Source of the DNA: Candidatus Alangreenwoodia gallinarii
GTDB lineage: Bacteria > Bacillota > Clostridia > Peptostreptococcales > Anaerovoracaceae
DNA: 64,000 bases
NCBI GenBank assembly: GCA_904398315.1
Contig: CAJFPD010000119.1
Coordinates: forward strand, 1 to 64,000
Reading direction: 5' to 3'
Under the pieces are notes generated by a model, which was given only the letters and a program-made list of their open reading frames with translations, did not search any database and was not told the origin of the DNA. A program made the position numbers and the translations under genes. Shown in pieces: positions 33,627 through 42,778 of this stretch. The stretch's first letter is position 1. The number at the start of each line of letters is the position of its first letter.

Positions 33627-34427
33627 ATGTTTTACGATTATCATACACACACTTTTTTTTCCGATGACTCCGATGCACCCATGACACTGATGCTGGACGC
33701 CGGGATAAAGAACGGCCTCGCTGAAATGGCGATCACCGACCACTATGATCCCGGTTATCCCGACCCGGAATTTCCCTTCAAACTCGACTTTGACGAATAT
33801 CACCGCCAGCTCGAAGAAAAGCAGGAGGAATACCGCAGCCGCATCCGCCTGGTGAAGGGAATCGAGATCGGCATCCAGCACGACCAGCTGGACAACTGCC
33901 GGAAAGCTGCCAGAGCATACGACTATGATTATATCATAGGATCGTTTCACTGTGCGTGCGCAGAACCGCTTTACAACGGCCATTTTTTTGACGGAAAGAC
34001 GGCACGTCAGGTCTATGAGGATTACTACACTTATGTGCTGAATAATCTGAAAAAATATGACGACTTCTGCAATCTCGGCCACATGAATATCATCGACCGG
34101 TACGCACCGGAAATCGCTCCATTCTCGGATTACAGCGACATCGTTGAGGCGATTCTCCGCCATCTGATCGAAAACGGCCACGGTATCGAGCTGAATACGT
34201 CTTCTTTCCGCTATAATATGAAGGACACCTGCCCTTCGGAGGAAATTCTGAAGCTGTACCGCTCTTTAGGCGGCGAGATTATCACCACGGGCTCCGACGC
34301 CCACTATCCGGAGCACGTGGCGTACCATTTCCGCTTCGCGTACGAATATCTGGAATCCCTGGGCTTCCGCTACATCGCTTCCTTCCGGCAGAGAAAGCCG
34401 GAGTTTATTCCGATTAAGAGCCTGTAG
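33627..34427 (+). CDS. hisK: Histidinol-phosphatase, PHP family
   Basis: A 266-residue PHP-domain phosphatase starting at ATG 33627 after GGAGGT; the open frame extends far upstream only as a shadow of hisZG. Metal-binding motifs are FYDYHTHTFFSDDS (His-x-His), AITDHYDPGYPD, VKGIEIGIQ (Glu), IIGSFHCAC (His), LGHMNIIDR and ITTGSDAHYPEHV. It removes phosphate from histidinol phosphate before HisD acts. It is transcribed away from the his operon; a TATACT -10 at 33599-33604 is visible but the -35 is weak. The symbol follows the Firmicutes usage (HisK/HisJ). Confidence 0.93.
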   Translation: MFYDYHTHTFFSDDSDAPMTLMLDAGIKNGLAEMAITDHYDPGYPDPEFPFKLDFDEYHRQLEEKQEEYRSRIRLVKGIEIGIQHDQLDNCRKAARAYDYDYIIGSFHCACAEPLYNGHFFDGKTARQVYEDYYTYVLNNLKKYDDFCNLGHMNIIDRYAPEIAPFSDYSDIVEAILRHLIENGHGIELNTSSFRYNMKDTCPSEEILKLYRSLGGEIITTGSDAHYPEHVAYHFRFAYEYLESLGFRYIASFRQRKPEFIPIKSL

Positions 34428-34444
34428 GAGATGATATTAAGGAT

Positions 34445-34490
34445 AAAAAAATACTGCCGCCCGGTAAAGAGAGGCAGTATCCGTTATTTT
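34445..34490. terminator. Bidirectional terminator after hisK
   Basis: ATACTGCC (34451-34458) pairs with GGCAGTAT (34473-34480). The minus strand continues with seven T residues; the plus strand has a weaker ATTTTT run. It can serve hisK and the remnants on the minus strand. Confidence 0.7.
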
Positions 34491-34637
34491 TCCGGAAACT
34501 CAGCCGGCGTCATCGCCGGAACAGAGAAACAGGCAAAGTCACTGATATTTTGCGTAAGGATATAGCTTGCGCTGTTCCGCTACGGCCGATGCGGAGATCA
34601 GCCATTCCGTATCGGCTTTCATTGCGGCAACGATCAT
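34484..34637 (-). pseudogene. Remnant of a PIN-domain toxin-like gene
   Basis: Two minus-strand frames join to a recognisable C-terminus of a PIN nuclease. DTEWLISASAVAEQR in one frame is followed, after a single-base shift near 34563, by YILTQNISDFACFSVPAMTPAEF in another, ending at TAA 34484-34486. The pattern (Asp, then alanine-rich helix, then ILTxNxxDF and a closing P-x-EF) is typical of VapC-like toxins. The N-terminal half and an intact antitoxin gene are missing, so it is non-functional. Confidence 0.5.
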
Positions 34638-34663
34638 GGGAATTTCTCTTTTTTTTACCGCAG

Positions 34664-34860
34664 CTATAAAAGACTTCCGTTAGACTGCCGTTCAAATTCG
34701 GACAGCTCCATGGCAGCTGCTTCCGCCGCCGTTTTCTCCACTGAAAGCGGTTCGCTGAGAAGCCGGACCTCCGGATCTCCGCTCTCGTCTCCCCGCTCTC
34801 CCAGCCGCAGGACGAAAATCCGCATCAGATCATAATTCTTTTCTCCTTCCCGGTATTCTC
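34664..34860 (-). other. Unassigned open fragment
   Basis: A minus-strand frame open from about 34890 to TAG at 34664-34666 reads GEYREGEKNYDLMRIFVLRLGERG ... VEKTAAEAAAMELSEFERQ. It has no start codon of its own with a ribosome site and overlaps the end of the broken transporter gene. I do not recognise it. It may be the tail of a gene lost by deletion, possibly the partner of the PIN remnant. Confidence 0.3.
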
Positions 34861-35096
34861 CCCGCCAGAATTCCGACAGAACCGGAAAGTACCAGAAAAA
34901 TCCATGTCTCCGCCGTCAGAGTCCGGATTGCTGTCTGCGAGCCTGTGAGAAAAACCATGAGCCAGGAAAACAGCAGCACGATGACAGTCCGGACCGCGGT
35001 TGCTACAGTCGAGTCCGTCTTCCGGATCCCGCATTTTGCGAGAACCGCGGTAATTCCCGAAAAGAAAGCGGAACCAAAAGCAAATAAAATCCACAT
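34830..35096 (-). pseudogene. Truncated EamA-family transporter (5' part)
   Basis: Begins MWILFAFGSAFFSGITAVLAKCGI, the typical first helix of small EamA/DMT transporters, followed by a second and third helix (VRTVIVLLFSWLMVFLTG and ETWIFLVLSGSVGIL). The frame then leaves the family consensus and stops after 88 residues, whereas intact single-domain members have about 140. This looks like a deletion junction around 34860-34880. Confidence 0.6.
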
Positions 35097-35124
35097 GATA
35101 TCATCTTATCCGTGCGCCTTGGCC

Positions 35125-37272
35125 TTATTTATGCGAAAAGAGATCGCGCAGCCGCTGCGCTATTCCGCCGTGATGATGCTGTTTCGGAGCGGCCATGCGG
35201 TTTTCCTCTTTGTGAAGCGATTTTTCCATAAAGACTACCTGGCTGTCGACAGGGAGACCGCCGTCGGCCTTTCTCCGGTATGTTCCGTCCGGAAGCATTT
35301 CGCTGGCTTTCACATTATCCTCAAGCTCCGTCCGGATAATCTCCCGCAGCATCTGACGGAGATCGGGATCGGTTACGGGACAGGCGATTTCCACCCTGCG
35401 GTTCAGGTTGCGCGTCATCATGTCCGCAGAGGATATGTACATCTCCGCGTCCTCTCCCCGGCCGAAGCAGTAGATCCGCGCGTGTTCCAGGAAGCGGCCC
35501 ACAATGCTGGTGACATGAATATTTTCCGTCAGCTCCGAAATTCCCGGCAGCAGACAGCAGATGCCGCGCAGAATCAGATCCACATGCACGCCGGCGCAGG
35601 ATGCCTCCTGCAGCTTGTCGATGATTCTGCGCTCCGTCATAGCGTTTGCCTTGATGCACACATAACCCTCCTGACCCTTCTGAATCTCCCGGTCGATTCT
35701 GTCCAGCAGATAGGAGCGGATTCCCGTCGGAGCCACCAGCAGCTTTTCATAATTTCCGTTCAGATTCCCCAGAAGCATATTCTGGAAAAAGACAGTTCCG
35801 TCCAGGCCGATCTTCGGATCCGCCGTCATCAGGCTGAGATCGGTATACATCGTATTTGTCTTCTCATTGTAATTTCCCGTGCCCAGCTGGGAGATATACT
35901 GCAGCTTTTCTCCCTGCCTGAGCGTGATCAGGCAGATCTTGCTATGACATTTATATCCTTCCACTCCATATATTACCTGGCATCCGGAATCCTCCAGTAC
36001 CTTCGACCAGGAGATATTATTCTGCTCATCGAAACGGGCCCGCAGCTCCATCAGAGCGGTGACTTCCTTTCCGTTTTCCGCCGCCCGGCAGAGAGCGTGA
36101 GCGATTTTCGATGTGGAAGCCAGCCGGTAAATGGTAATCTTGATGGAAATGACGTCGGGATGCTCCGCTGCTTCGTTCAGCAGGCGCAGGAAAGGATCGA
36201 CCCGGTCAAAGGGAAAAAAGAGCATTCTGTCGCGTGCCTGAATCTGTTCGATCATGCTCATATCTTCCCGCAGATCCTCCGGCCACCGCGGATGATACGG
36301 CTGATAGCTGAGAGATCCTCCGTCTTTTCCGGAAAGCTCGTCCTCCAGAGCGAATACATATTTCATATTGAGAGGAGCTTTCCCGATATAGATCTGATAA
36401 TCGGTGACATGGATTCTCTTTTTCAGGAGCTTCATGAATGCACCGCTGATCTCGTTGCTCAGTTCCAGGCGGATGATCGAAAGCCGGTTCCTCTTTTTGA
36501 GCAGCTCGCTCATATGAGTGCGGAAATCTCCTTCGATATCGTCGAATTTATCTTCATCGAAGCTGATGTCCGCGTTTCTGGTGACGCTGAGCACGCAGAG
36601 ATCTTCCGTCCGGAAACTCCCGAACAGTTCGGAAGCGTAATTTTTAATCAGTGTCTCCATCCGGATATAGCGTCCTTTTTCCCCCGGAAGCATGAGAAAC
36701 GGAGGAAGTGATGCCGGAACGGGAATCAGACCCAGAGAAATGTTCTCTTTCTTGTCATGCAGAAGTGCAGCGATATACAGAGCTTTGTTAATCAGATGAG
36801 GAAACGGATGATGGCTGTCCACAATCTGCGGAGAGAGAATCGGAAGAATCTTCGCCCGGAAATACTGCTGAATATACCGTTTTTCCGCTGCGTCCACCGA
36901 ATTCATATTCACATCGCAGATTCCCGCCTGCTCCAGCTTTTCGCTGACGATGCGGTAGAGCTGATCCCTGCGCACGATCATTCCCGGAATCATGCGGTAG
37001 ATCTTCTCCAGCTGTTCCGCCGGCGTCATCCCCGTCTTATTGTCGATCTCGTCCGGAGAGACGAGAGACAGATCGAAGAGACTGCCCACCCGTACCATAA
37101 AAAACTCGTCCAGATTGCTCGTAAAAATCGAAATGAATTTCAGACGCTCCAGCAGGGGAACCGTTTCATCCGCAGCTTCCTCCAGCACTCTGCTGTTGAA
37201 GCGCAGCCAGCTGATTTCTCTGTTCTGTGTATAAAGGTATTTTTTTACATTTCCGTCTGGATCTTTTGGCAT
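35125..37272 (-). CDS. ppk: Polyphosphate kinase 1
   Basis: A 715-residue enzyme that reversibly makes long-chain polyphosphate from ATP. The N-terminal helical domain opens with YTQNREISWLRFNSRVLEEA. The autophosphorylated His lies in GYKCHSKICLI and the second catalytic region in VHVDLILRGICCLLPG with ARIYCFGRGEDAEMYISSADMMTRNLNRRVE near the end. The C-terminus has an extra His-rich AAPKQHHHGGIAQR tail. It overlaps the downstream end of ppx by 28 bases, so synthesis and breakdown of polyphosphate are co-expressed. Confidence 0.97.
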   Translation of the reverse strand: MPKDPDGNVKKYLYTQNREISWLRFNSRVLEEAADETVPLLERLKFISIFTSNLDEFFMVRVGSLFDLSLVSPDEIDNKTGMTPAEQLEKIYRMIPGMIVRRDQLYRIVSEKLEQAGICDVNMNSVDAAEKRYIQQYFRAKILPILSPQIVDSHHPFPHLINKALYIAALLHDKKENISLGLIPVPASLPPFLMLPGEKGRYIRMETLIKNYASELFGSFRTEDLCVLSVTRNADISFDEDKFDDIEGDFRTHMSELLKKRNRLSIIRLELSNEISGAFMKLLKKRIHVTDYQIYIGKAPLNMKYVFALEDELSGKDGGSLSYQPYHPRWPEDLREDMSMIEQIQARDRMLFFPFDRVDPFLRLLNEAAEHPDVISIKITIYRLASTSKIAHALCRAAENGKEVTALMELRARFDEQNNISWSKVLEDSGCQVIYGVEGYKCHSKICLITLRQGEKLQYISQLGTGNYNEKTNTMYTDLSLMTADPKIGLDGTVFFQNMLLGNLNGNYEKLLVAPTGIRSYLLDRIDREIQKGQEGYVCIKANAMTERRIIDKLQEASCAGVHVDLILRGICCLLPGISELTENIHVTSIVGRFLEHARIYCFGRGEDAEMYISSADMMTRNLNRRVEIACPVTDPDLRQMLREIIRTELEDNVKASEMLPDGTYRRKADGGLPVDSQVVFMEKSLHKEENRMAAPKQHHHGGIAQRLRDLFSHK

Positions 37273-38165
37273 AGATATCCCTCCCGCACACTGTACCTGC
37301 TTACGATCATTCTGGATACTCCAAATCTTTCAGCGATATACTGCAGAATCATCATCCCCGGAACCAGCGTGTGGATCCGCTCCGGTGCCGTTTTCAGAAT
37401 GAGATCGCAGGCAGCTTTATCCGCCTTGAAGAGTATCTCACAGAGCCGGTCGAGCTGTTTTCGTGAAATGTGGTTCTGGCCTGCGGGCAGAGAAAAGACT
37501 TTTGCCGCCAGTTTCAGCACAGCTCTCGCCGTTCCGCCGATGCATACCATCTGCACGTCGGAAGCCGCTTCACAGGCAAATTTCCTGTCCTTAAACTGCG
37601 CTTCGATCTGCGCCCCGATTCTCTTCATGGATCCTTTGCCGGGAACGATATTTCTGACACACTCCCGATAAAGCTTCAGCGAGCCTGTCGGAAAACTCTC
37701 CGCGCTCCGGATTCTGCCTTCGCAGAAAATAGAAATCTCCGTACTCGCTCCTCCGATATCCGTGAAAATTCCGTCGGTGGCGGCCACGTCACACATAGCT
37801 CCGCTGAACCCGTACATCGCTTCTTCATAACCGGAAATCACTTCCACCGCAAAACCGGTCTTCGCATAAATCTGATTCAGAGCATCTTCCGTATTGGTGA
37901 TATTTCTCAACGATGCCGTCGCGAAGACATAGATATCCCTGATTTCCAGAACCTCGAGCCTTTCGCGGAATTCCATCAGGCCGCTGCAGGCGCTTTCAAT
38001 TCCCTCTTCGCTCAGCGCGCCGTACTCCACATAACTGGCCAGCGCTGTCATAATCTTTTCCTTGAAAAGAATCCGGAACGTATTCCTCTCCGCGTCATAA
38101 ACCGTCAGACGCATGGAATTCGATCCGATATCAATTACTCCACACTTCAACGCAACTCTCCTCAT
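37245..38165 (-). CDS. ppx: Exopolyphosphatase / guanosine pentaphosphatase family (Ppx/GppA)
   Basis: A 306-residue actin-like phosphatase corresponding to the N-terminal two subdomains of Ppx/GppA (short form, without the HD extension). Motifs are CGVIDIGSNSMRLTVYD (phosphate loop), YVFATASLRNITN, DIGGASTEISIF and VCIGGTARAV. It releases phosphate from polyphosphate or pppGpp. The true start may be TTG at 38148-38150, which has AGGAG seven bases before it; the ATG at 38165 lies too near its own ribosome site. It is the first gene of the ppx-ppk unit. Confidence 0.92.
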   Translation of the reverse strand: MRRVALKCGVIDIGSNSMRLTVYDAERNTFRILFKEKIMTALASYVEYGALSEEGIESACSGLMEFRERLEVLEIRDIYVFATASLRNITNTEDALNQIYAKTGFAVEVISGYEEAMYGFSGAMCDVAATDGIFTDIGGASTEISIFCEGRIRSAESFPTGSLKLYRECVRNIVPGKGSMKRIGAQIEAQFKDRKFACEAASDVQMVCIGGTARAVLKLAAKVFSLPAGQNHISRKQLDRLCEILFKADKAACDLILKTAPERIHTLVPGMMILQYIAERFGVSRMIVSRYSVREGYLCQKIQTEM

Positions 38166-38304
38166 TCTCCCTGTCGTTTTCGGCCCATCAGGCAGAAAAC
38201 ATTTTCCTGGTTATATTATAATAAATTCAGCACTCTTTCATCTACCTTGAATTCATCAATATTATGTTAAATATACGACAGAATCATGTAAAATCCGTCC
38301 TTTG

Positions 38305-38338
38305 AAAAAAGAGGGCACCGCCTTTTTGCAGTACCCTC
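38305..38338 (-). terminator. Terminator after panB
   Basis: GAGGGTACTGC pairs with GCGGTGCCCTC on the minus strand (A-rich loop) and is followed by TTTTTTC. Confidence 0.88.
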
Positions 38339-38356
38339 CTGTCTTTTTTCAACGTT

Positions 38357-39181
38357 TTACAGATCCTTCAGATCTTCTTTCGTCACACCGCCGAAGGAAT
38401 GCTTTTCCTCCGGAAAGGCTCCCGCTTTGACGTCTGCGATATATTCCTGCACTCCGCCGACAATTTCCTCTCCGATCTGACGATATTGTCTGACAAATTT
38501 CGGAAGGAACTTGTCAAACAGGCCGAGCATATCGTGATATACGAGAACCTGACCGTCTGTTCCGTTTCCTGCTCCGATACCGATCGTAGGAATGGTGAGA
38601 CGCTTCGTAATCAGCGAAGAGAGCTCTGCAGGCACGCATTCAAGTACGATCATGAACGCTCCTGCTTCCTGCACCGCCATGGCATCGGCCAGTACTTCTC
38701 CGGCAGCTTCGCCTTTTCCCTGGACTTTGAATCCGCCCAGCTTCGATGTGGTCTGAGGCGTCAGGCCGATATGCCCCACCACCGGTATCCCGGCATCCAC
38801 GACAGCTTTGATGACGTTCTTCATATTCACGCCGCCCTCGATTTTGACCGCATCGCAGCGGCCCTCTTTCATGATACGCGTCGCGTGCTCCACCGCTTTC
38901 TCAGGGGAAGAACAGGAGCCGAACGGCATATCGGTCACTACGAATGTATCAGGCGCGCCTGTTACCACCGCCTTGGTGTGGTGTATCATCACGTCCGTGG
39001 TCGCCGCGATGGTGGAAGTATCGCCCAGCATGACCATCTGCAGAGAGTCACCCACCAGGATCATATCGATTCCCGCCTTCTGCACCAGAGACGCCGATGA
39101 ATAATCATACGCTGTGATCATCGTAATCTTCTCTCCGTTTTCCTTCATAGTTCCCAGAGACAGTGTCGTTTTCTTTGCCAT
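38357..39181 (-). CDS. panB: 3-methyl-2-oxobutanoate hydroxymethyltransferase
   Basis: A 274-residue enzyme of pantothenate synthesis that uses methylene-tetrahydrofolate to convert ketoisovalerate to ketopantoate. Metal-binding residues are in MITAYDYSSASLVQKAGIDMILVGDS and DAVKIEGG; GHIGLTPQTTSKLGGFKVQGKG and IGIGAGNGTDGQVLVYHDMLG are diagnostic. It ends the one-carbon gene group and consumes its product. No panC or panD lies beside it. A TGATATTAT extended -10 near 39230 may give it a promoter of its own. Confidence 0.96.
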   Translation of the reverse strand: MAKKTTLSLGTMKENGEKITMITAYDYSSASLVQKAGIDMILVGDSLQMVMLGDTSTIAATTDVMIHHTKAVVTGAPDTFVVTDMPFGSCSSPEKAVEHATRIMKEGRCDAVKIEGGVNMKNVIKAVVDAGIPVVGHIGLTPQTTSKLGGFKVQGKGEAAGEVLADAMAVQEAGAFMIVLECVPAELSSLITKRLTIPTIGIGAGNGTDGQVLVYHDMLGLFDKFLPKFVRQYRQIGEEIVGGVQEYIADVKAGAFPEEKHSFGGVTKEDLKDL

Positions 39182-39267
39182 ATCGTTTTCAACCTCCTAT
39201 GGTATGACGCCGGCTATCCGGCTGTCATTCATAATATCAGAAAATTTCCCGGCCGGCGGGCCGGAAT

Positions 39268-40113
39268 CTATATGCCAAACTCTGCGGATTCGATCAGGTG
39301 TCTCAGAAGTATGGCCGAGGTAACCGTTCCGACGCCTCCCGGCACCGGACTGATGGCTGAAACGACATCGCATACCTCGTCATATCTCATATCTCCACAC
39401 ATGCCTTTCTCCGTAAAGTTTATGCCTACATCTATGACAGTCATATAAGGGGATACGGATTCTTTTCCGAAATATTCCGGTTTTCCCACGCCGGAAACCA
39501 GAATATCCGCTCCGGAAGTGATTTCCGCCAGTTTTTCCGTACGGGAGTGACAGACGGTAACCGTGGCGTCCTCAGCCAGAAACAGCATCGCCAGAGGTCT
39601 TCCGAGAACGAGACTGCGGTTTATGATTACCACATTTTTCCCGCGGATTTCGTGACCGTAAAACTTCAGAATTTCGATCACCGCTTCCGGCGTACAGGGG
39701 GCGATCCCGGCAGCGTCTCCCATAAATACCTTTCTCAGATTCTCCGGATTCATACAGTCCACATCCTTGCGCGGATCGATGAGAAATCCTGCTTCGTCGC
39801 TGTTCACCTGCTGCGGAAGAGGACGAAGTACCAGAATTCCGTGAACGCTCCTGTCTCCGGAAAGTCCCTTCAGCGCATCGGTAAATGTATCGTGGGCTAC
39901 ATCCGCCGGAAACGTGACATTGACCGTCTCGATACCAACCTCGCTGCAGTTTCTGATCACTCTGTTCTCATATGCGATATCATCCTGTCTTTCTCCTGCC
40001 CGCATCACGGCCAGCAGCGGCTTTCTGCCGGCAGCCTTCAGCCTTTCTGCACGTACGGCGATATCGGATTTTATCGCATCAGCCACCGGTTTTCCCTTTA
40101 ATATTTCTGCCAT
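39268..40113 (-). CDS. folD: Methylenetetrahydrofolate dehydrogenase (FolD-like, altered catalytic motif)
   Basis: A 281-residue FolD homologue. The C-terminal nucleotide-binding region is normal (PCTPEAVIEILKFYG, VVIINRSLVLGRPLAMLFL, SGADILVSGVGKPEYF, ISPVPGGVGTVTSAILLRH). In the N-terminal active site the usual YVxxK is here Y48-ENRV, so the cyclohydrolase Lys (Tyr+4) is Val52; the nearest basic residues are R51 and R54. By family knowledge that Lys is essential for cyclohydrolase and helps the dehydrogenase. A dedicated cyclohydrolase, FchA, is encoded 23 bases upstream, so FolD may only act as dehydrogenase. Confidence 0.9.
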   Translation of the reverse strand: MAEILKGKPVADAIKSDIAVRAERLKAAGRKPLLAVMRAGERQDDIAYENRVIRNCSEVGIETVNVTFPADVAHDTFTDALKGLSGDRSVHGILVLRPLPQQVNSDEAGFLIDPRKDVDCMNPENLRKVFMGDAAGIAPCTPEAVIEILKFYGHEIRGKNVVIINRSLVLGRPLAMLFLAEDATVTVCHSRTEKLAEITSGADILVSGVGKPEYFGKESVSPYMTVIDVGINFTEKGMCGDMRYDEVCDVVSAISPVPGGVGTVTSAILLRHLIESAEFGI

Positions 40114-40136
40114 ATCATACTGATCGTCCCTCCCCG

Positions 40137-40763
40137 CTATTCCGAACAGGCTTTTTCCACACGGGCATACGTCATTTCCGCCAGATGGATTCCCGAATCG
40201 GTGACAGCGTCGATTTTATCGGACAATTCCTTTCTTTTTTCTTTATCTTTCATAAGCCTGAGATTTACGAGAACATTCAGTCTCGCCCCCTTCAGCGCCG
40301 CGAGACAGATAGCCGCACCCGTTCCGGCATCGCTGACAGCCATACGGCTTCCGATCAGTGAAAAACTGTCCAGAATGCGCAGTGCCTTCAGGCAGGTTTC
40401 CGCGATTTCCAACGGTGCTTCTGCCGCTGTCACGAGAGCTGCCTGGATCGCAGACTCTCTTGCGGCGGTCTCCTCCGGCGTCGATTTCGGCATCCGGTAG
40501 GCCTCCGATAATGGAAGAAATGCCTTCGCATCTTCCTCAACCAGTTCTTCAAAGCGATGTATCAGCTCCTGGGAACGGAAAAGCAGCTCTGAAATCTCCG
40601 TATCATATTCCTCATACTGTTTTTTTCCCACTGTCAGCTCGCCGACCATGGAACCGAGAGCCATCCCTACCGCACCTGCCAGTGCGGAAGCTCCCCCGCC
40701 TCCGGGAACGGGCTCCCGTGAGGCGAGAGCATCGATAAAATCTCTGCATGTCTGATTCAGCAT
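40137..40763 (-). CDS. fchA: Methenyltetrahydrofolate cyclohydrolase / cyclodeaminase (FchA)
   Basis: A 208-residue all-helical protein of the FTCD_C family. The folate-site glycine loop is seen in SREPVPGGGGASALAGAVGMALGSMVGELTVGKK; later parts are DAKAFLPLSEAYRMP and SLIGSRMAVSDAGTGAAICLAALKGA. In purinolytic and acetogenic clostridia FchA converts methenyl- to formyl-tetrahydrofolate or removes ammonia from formimino-tetrahydrofolate. It sits between fhs and folD in one transcription unit. Confidence 0.93.
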   Translation of the reverse strand: MLNQTCRDFIDALASREPVPGGGGASALAGAVGMALGSMVGELTVGKKQYEEYDTEISELLFRSQELIHRFEELVEEDAKAFLPLSEAYRMPKSTPEETAARESAIQAALVTAAEAPLEIAETCLKALRILDSFSLIGSRMAVSDAGTGAAICLAALKGARLNVLVNLRLMKDKEKRKELSDKIDAVTDSGIHLAEMTYARVEKACSE

Positions 40764-40785
40764 AATTCACTTCTCCGCCATTTAT

Positions 40786-42465
40786 TTAAAACAGACCGGT
40801 GATTTTTCCCGTGCTGTCCACATCGATGTTTTCCGCAGCCGGCACCTTCGGAAGTCCCGGCATCGTCATGATGTCGCCTGCCAGCGCGACGACAAATCCG
40901 GCGCCCGCAGACACTTTAACACCGCGGATGCTGATGCGGAAACCTCTCGGACGTCCGAGTTTCTTCATGTCATCGGAAAGAGAATACTGTGTCTTCGCGA
41001 TGCATACAGGCAGACCGCGGAAGCCGAGAGATTCGATGGTATCGATTTCCGATGCCGATTTTCCCACGAAATCCACGCCGTCCGCTCCGTAAATCTTCGT
41101 AGCGATGGCTTCGATCTTTTCCCGGATCGACAGGGAATCCTCATAGGCAAAGCGGAAATCGCTCTTTCCTTCATCGATAAGTTTGACCACTTCCTCAGCC
41201 AGAGCACGACCGCCTTCGCCGCCTTTGCCCCATACCTCCGTCAATGCCACATTTACGCCGATCTCACGGCATTTTTCCTCGATGCACTTCAGTTCCGCCT
41301 CCGTATCCGTCGGGAAACGATTGATGGCGACGACCACGGACATTCCGTAGACATTCTTCATGTTATCCACGTGCTTGAGCAGATTTTCGATACCTTTTTC
41401 GATAGCAGCGACATTTTCACTGTTCAGATCCGTCTTCGGTACGCCTCCGTGCAGTTTGAGAGCTCTCGCCGTAGCTACAACGACGACGGCATCCGGTCTC
41501 AGACCGCTCTGACGGCACTTGATGTCGAGGAATTTTTCCGCTCCGAGATCCGCGCCGAATCCTGCCTCCGTTACCACATAGTCGCCCAGCTTCAGAGCGA
41601 TCTTCGTCGCCATGACGCTGTTGCAGCCATGAGCGATATTGGCGAAAGGACCGCCGTGAATGAAGGCAGGTGTATGCTCCAGCGTCTGTACGAGATTCGG
41701 CTTCAGAGCGTCTTTCATCAGAGCCGCCACTGCGCCCTGCGCTTTGATGTCGGCCGCTGTAACCGGTTTTCCGTCATAAGTATATGCTACGATGATTCTT
41801 GCAACGCGGGCTTTCAGATCGTCGATGTCCTTTGCCAGACACAGAATGGCCATGATTTCGGATGCCACGCTGATGTCAAAGCCGTCTTCTCTCGGCGTGC
41901 CGTTTGCCTTACCGCCCAGACCGTCGACGAGGAATCGCAGCTGACGGTCGTTCATGTCCAGACATCTCTTCCATACGACTCTGCGCACGTCAATGCCGAG
42001 ACTGTTGCCCTGCTGAATATGATTGTCCAGCATCGCTGCGATGAGATTGTTTGCCGTCGTAACGGCATGTATGTCACCGGTAAAATGCAGATTGATATCT
42101 TCCATCGGAATGACCTGTGCGTATCCGCCGCCGGCAGCTCCGCCCTTGACACCGAATACCGGTCCGAGGGAAGGTTCTCTGAGTGCAATTACCGAATTTT
42201 TTCCGATTTTTCTGAGCGCATCTCCCAGACCGACGGAAACCGTCGTCTTGCCTTCTCCTGCAGGCGTCGGGTTGATGGCCGTAACGAGAATCAGCTTTCC
42301 GTTTTCCTTATCTTTCAGATCGTTCAGGATGTTATAATCCACCTTCGCCTTGTACTTCCCGTACAGTTCGAGGTAGTCTTCACCGACTCCTGCGATCTTC
42401 GCGATCTCGTTGATGTGCATAAGTTCTGCTTCCTGAGCAATTTCGATATCTGACTTGAATCCCAT
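40786..42465 (-). CDS. fhs: Formate--tetrahydrofolate ligase
   Basis: A 559-residue enzyme that activates formate with ATP onto tetrahydrofolate. The P-loop-like motif is [58 protein letters not shown] and [18 protein letters not shown] are family hallmarks. It feeds the folD/fchA steps and, through methylene-folate, panB. The ribosome site AAAGGAG is good, but I see no strong promoter between it and the 6S RNA terminator 120 bases upstream; read-through from 6S could supply its transcripts. Confidence 0.98.
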   Translation of the reverse strand: MGFKSDIEIAQEAELMHINEIAKIAGVGEDYLELYGKYKAKVDYNILNDLKDKENGKLILVTAINPTPAGEGKTTVSVGLGDALRKIGKNSVIALREPSLGPVFGVKGGAAGGGYAQVIPMEDINLHFTGDIHAVTTANNLIAAMLDNHIQQGNSLGIDVRRVVWKRCLDMNDRQLRFLVDGLGGKANGTPREDGFDISVASEIMAILCLAKDIDDLKARVARIIVAYTYDGKPVTAADIKAQGAVAALMKDALKPNLVQTLEHTPAFIHGGPFANIAHGCNSVMATKIALKLGDYVVTEAGFGADLGAEKFLDIKCRQSGLRPDAVVVVATARALKLHGGVPKTDLNSENVAAIEKGIENLLKHVDNMKNVYGMSVVVAINRFPTDTEAELKCIEEKCREIGVNVALTEVWGKGGEGGRALAEEVVKLIDEGKSDFRFAYEDSLSIREKIEAIATKIYGADGVDFVGKSASEIDTIESLGFRGLPVCIAKTQYSLSDDMKKLGRPRGFRISIRGVKVSAGAGFVVALAGDIMTMPGLPKVPAAENIDVDSTGKITGLF

Positions 42466-42587
42466 CTGCTTTCTCCTTTGCCTCCTGTCGATATTTCTTG
42501 ATTTCTTTTACGATTTCCTGCCGCCTTTCCCGGCCGGTCAGGATAAACACCGGCATTCTGCGGGATCAGAGCGTTCCGCCTGCCGTG

Positions 42588-42778
42588 AAAAAACAAAAGT
42601 ATCCCAAAATGCCGTCTGATCACTAATTCACTCCCTATCTGCTGATAGGTGGGTACTCTGTTCAGCATGTCAGCCTTCCCGTCCGAAGCGGAGGGCCTGA
42701 CTTTCACTGCCGAAACCCGAATTCCCGTGAAAGTATTGTAGGTTAAATTACATGACCATAACGCACATCCTAGGATAC
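42588..42778 (-). ncRNA. ssrS: 6S RNA
   Basis: A roughly 190-nt transcript read on the minus strand that can fold like 6S RNA. The ends pair (AAGTATCC with GGATACTT, extended by GATG/CATT and TGGTCAT/GTGATCA). A large central bubble contains AATTTAACCTACAAT on the 5' side and ACCCACC on the 3' side. A small hairpin, CCTATC-AGCA-GATAGG, lies in the 3' side of the bubble. A long upper stem is closed by GTCAG/CTGAC with a CCGCTTCGG tip. TATAAT (42782-42787) stands directly before it and TTTTGTTTTTT ends it. 6S RNA mimics an open promoter and binds the housekeeping RNA polymerase. Identification is by fold and motif only. Confidence 0.8.

Noticed and set aside
34945-36711. 588-residue plus-strand open frame opposite ppk
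   Set aside because: Its residues do not resemble any protein and it is fully covered by a well-supported gene in the other direction.
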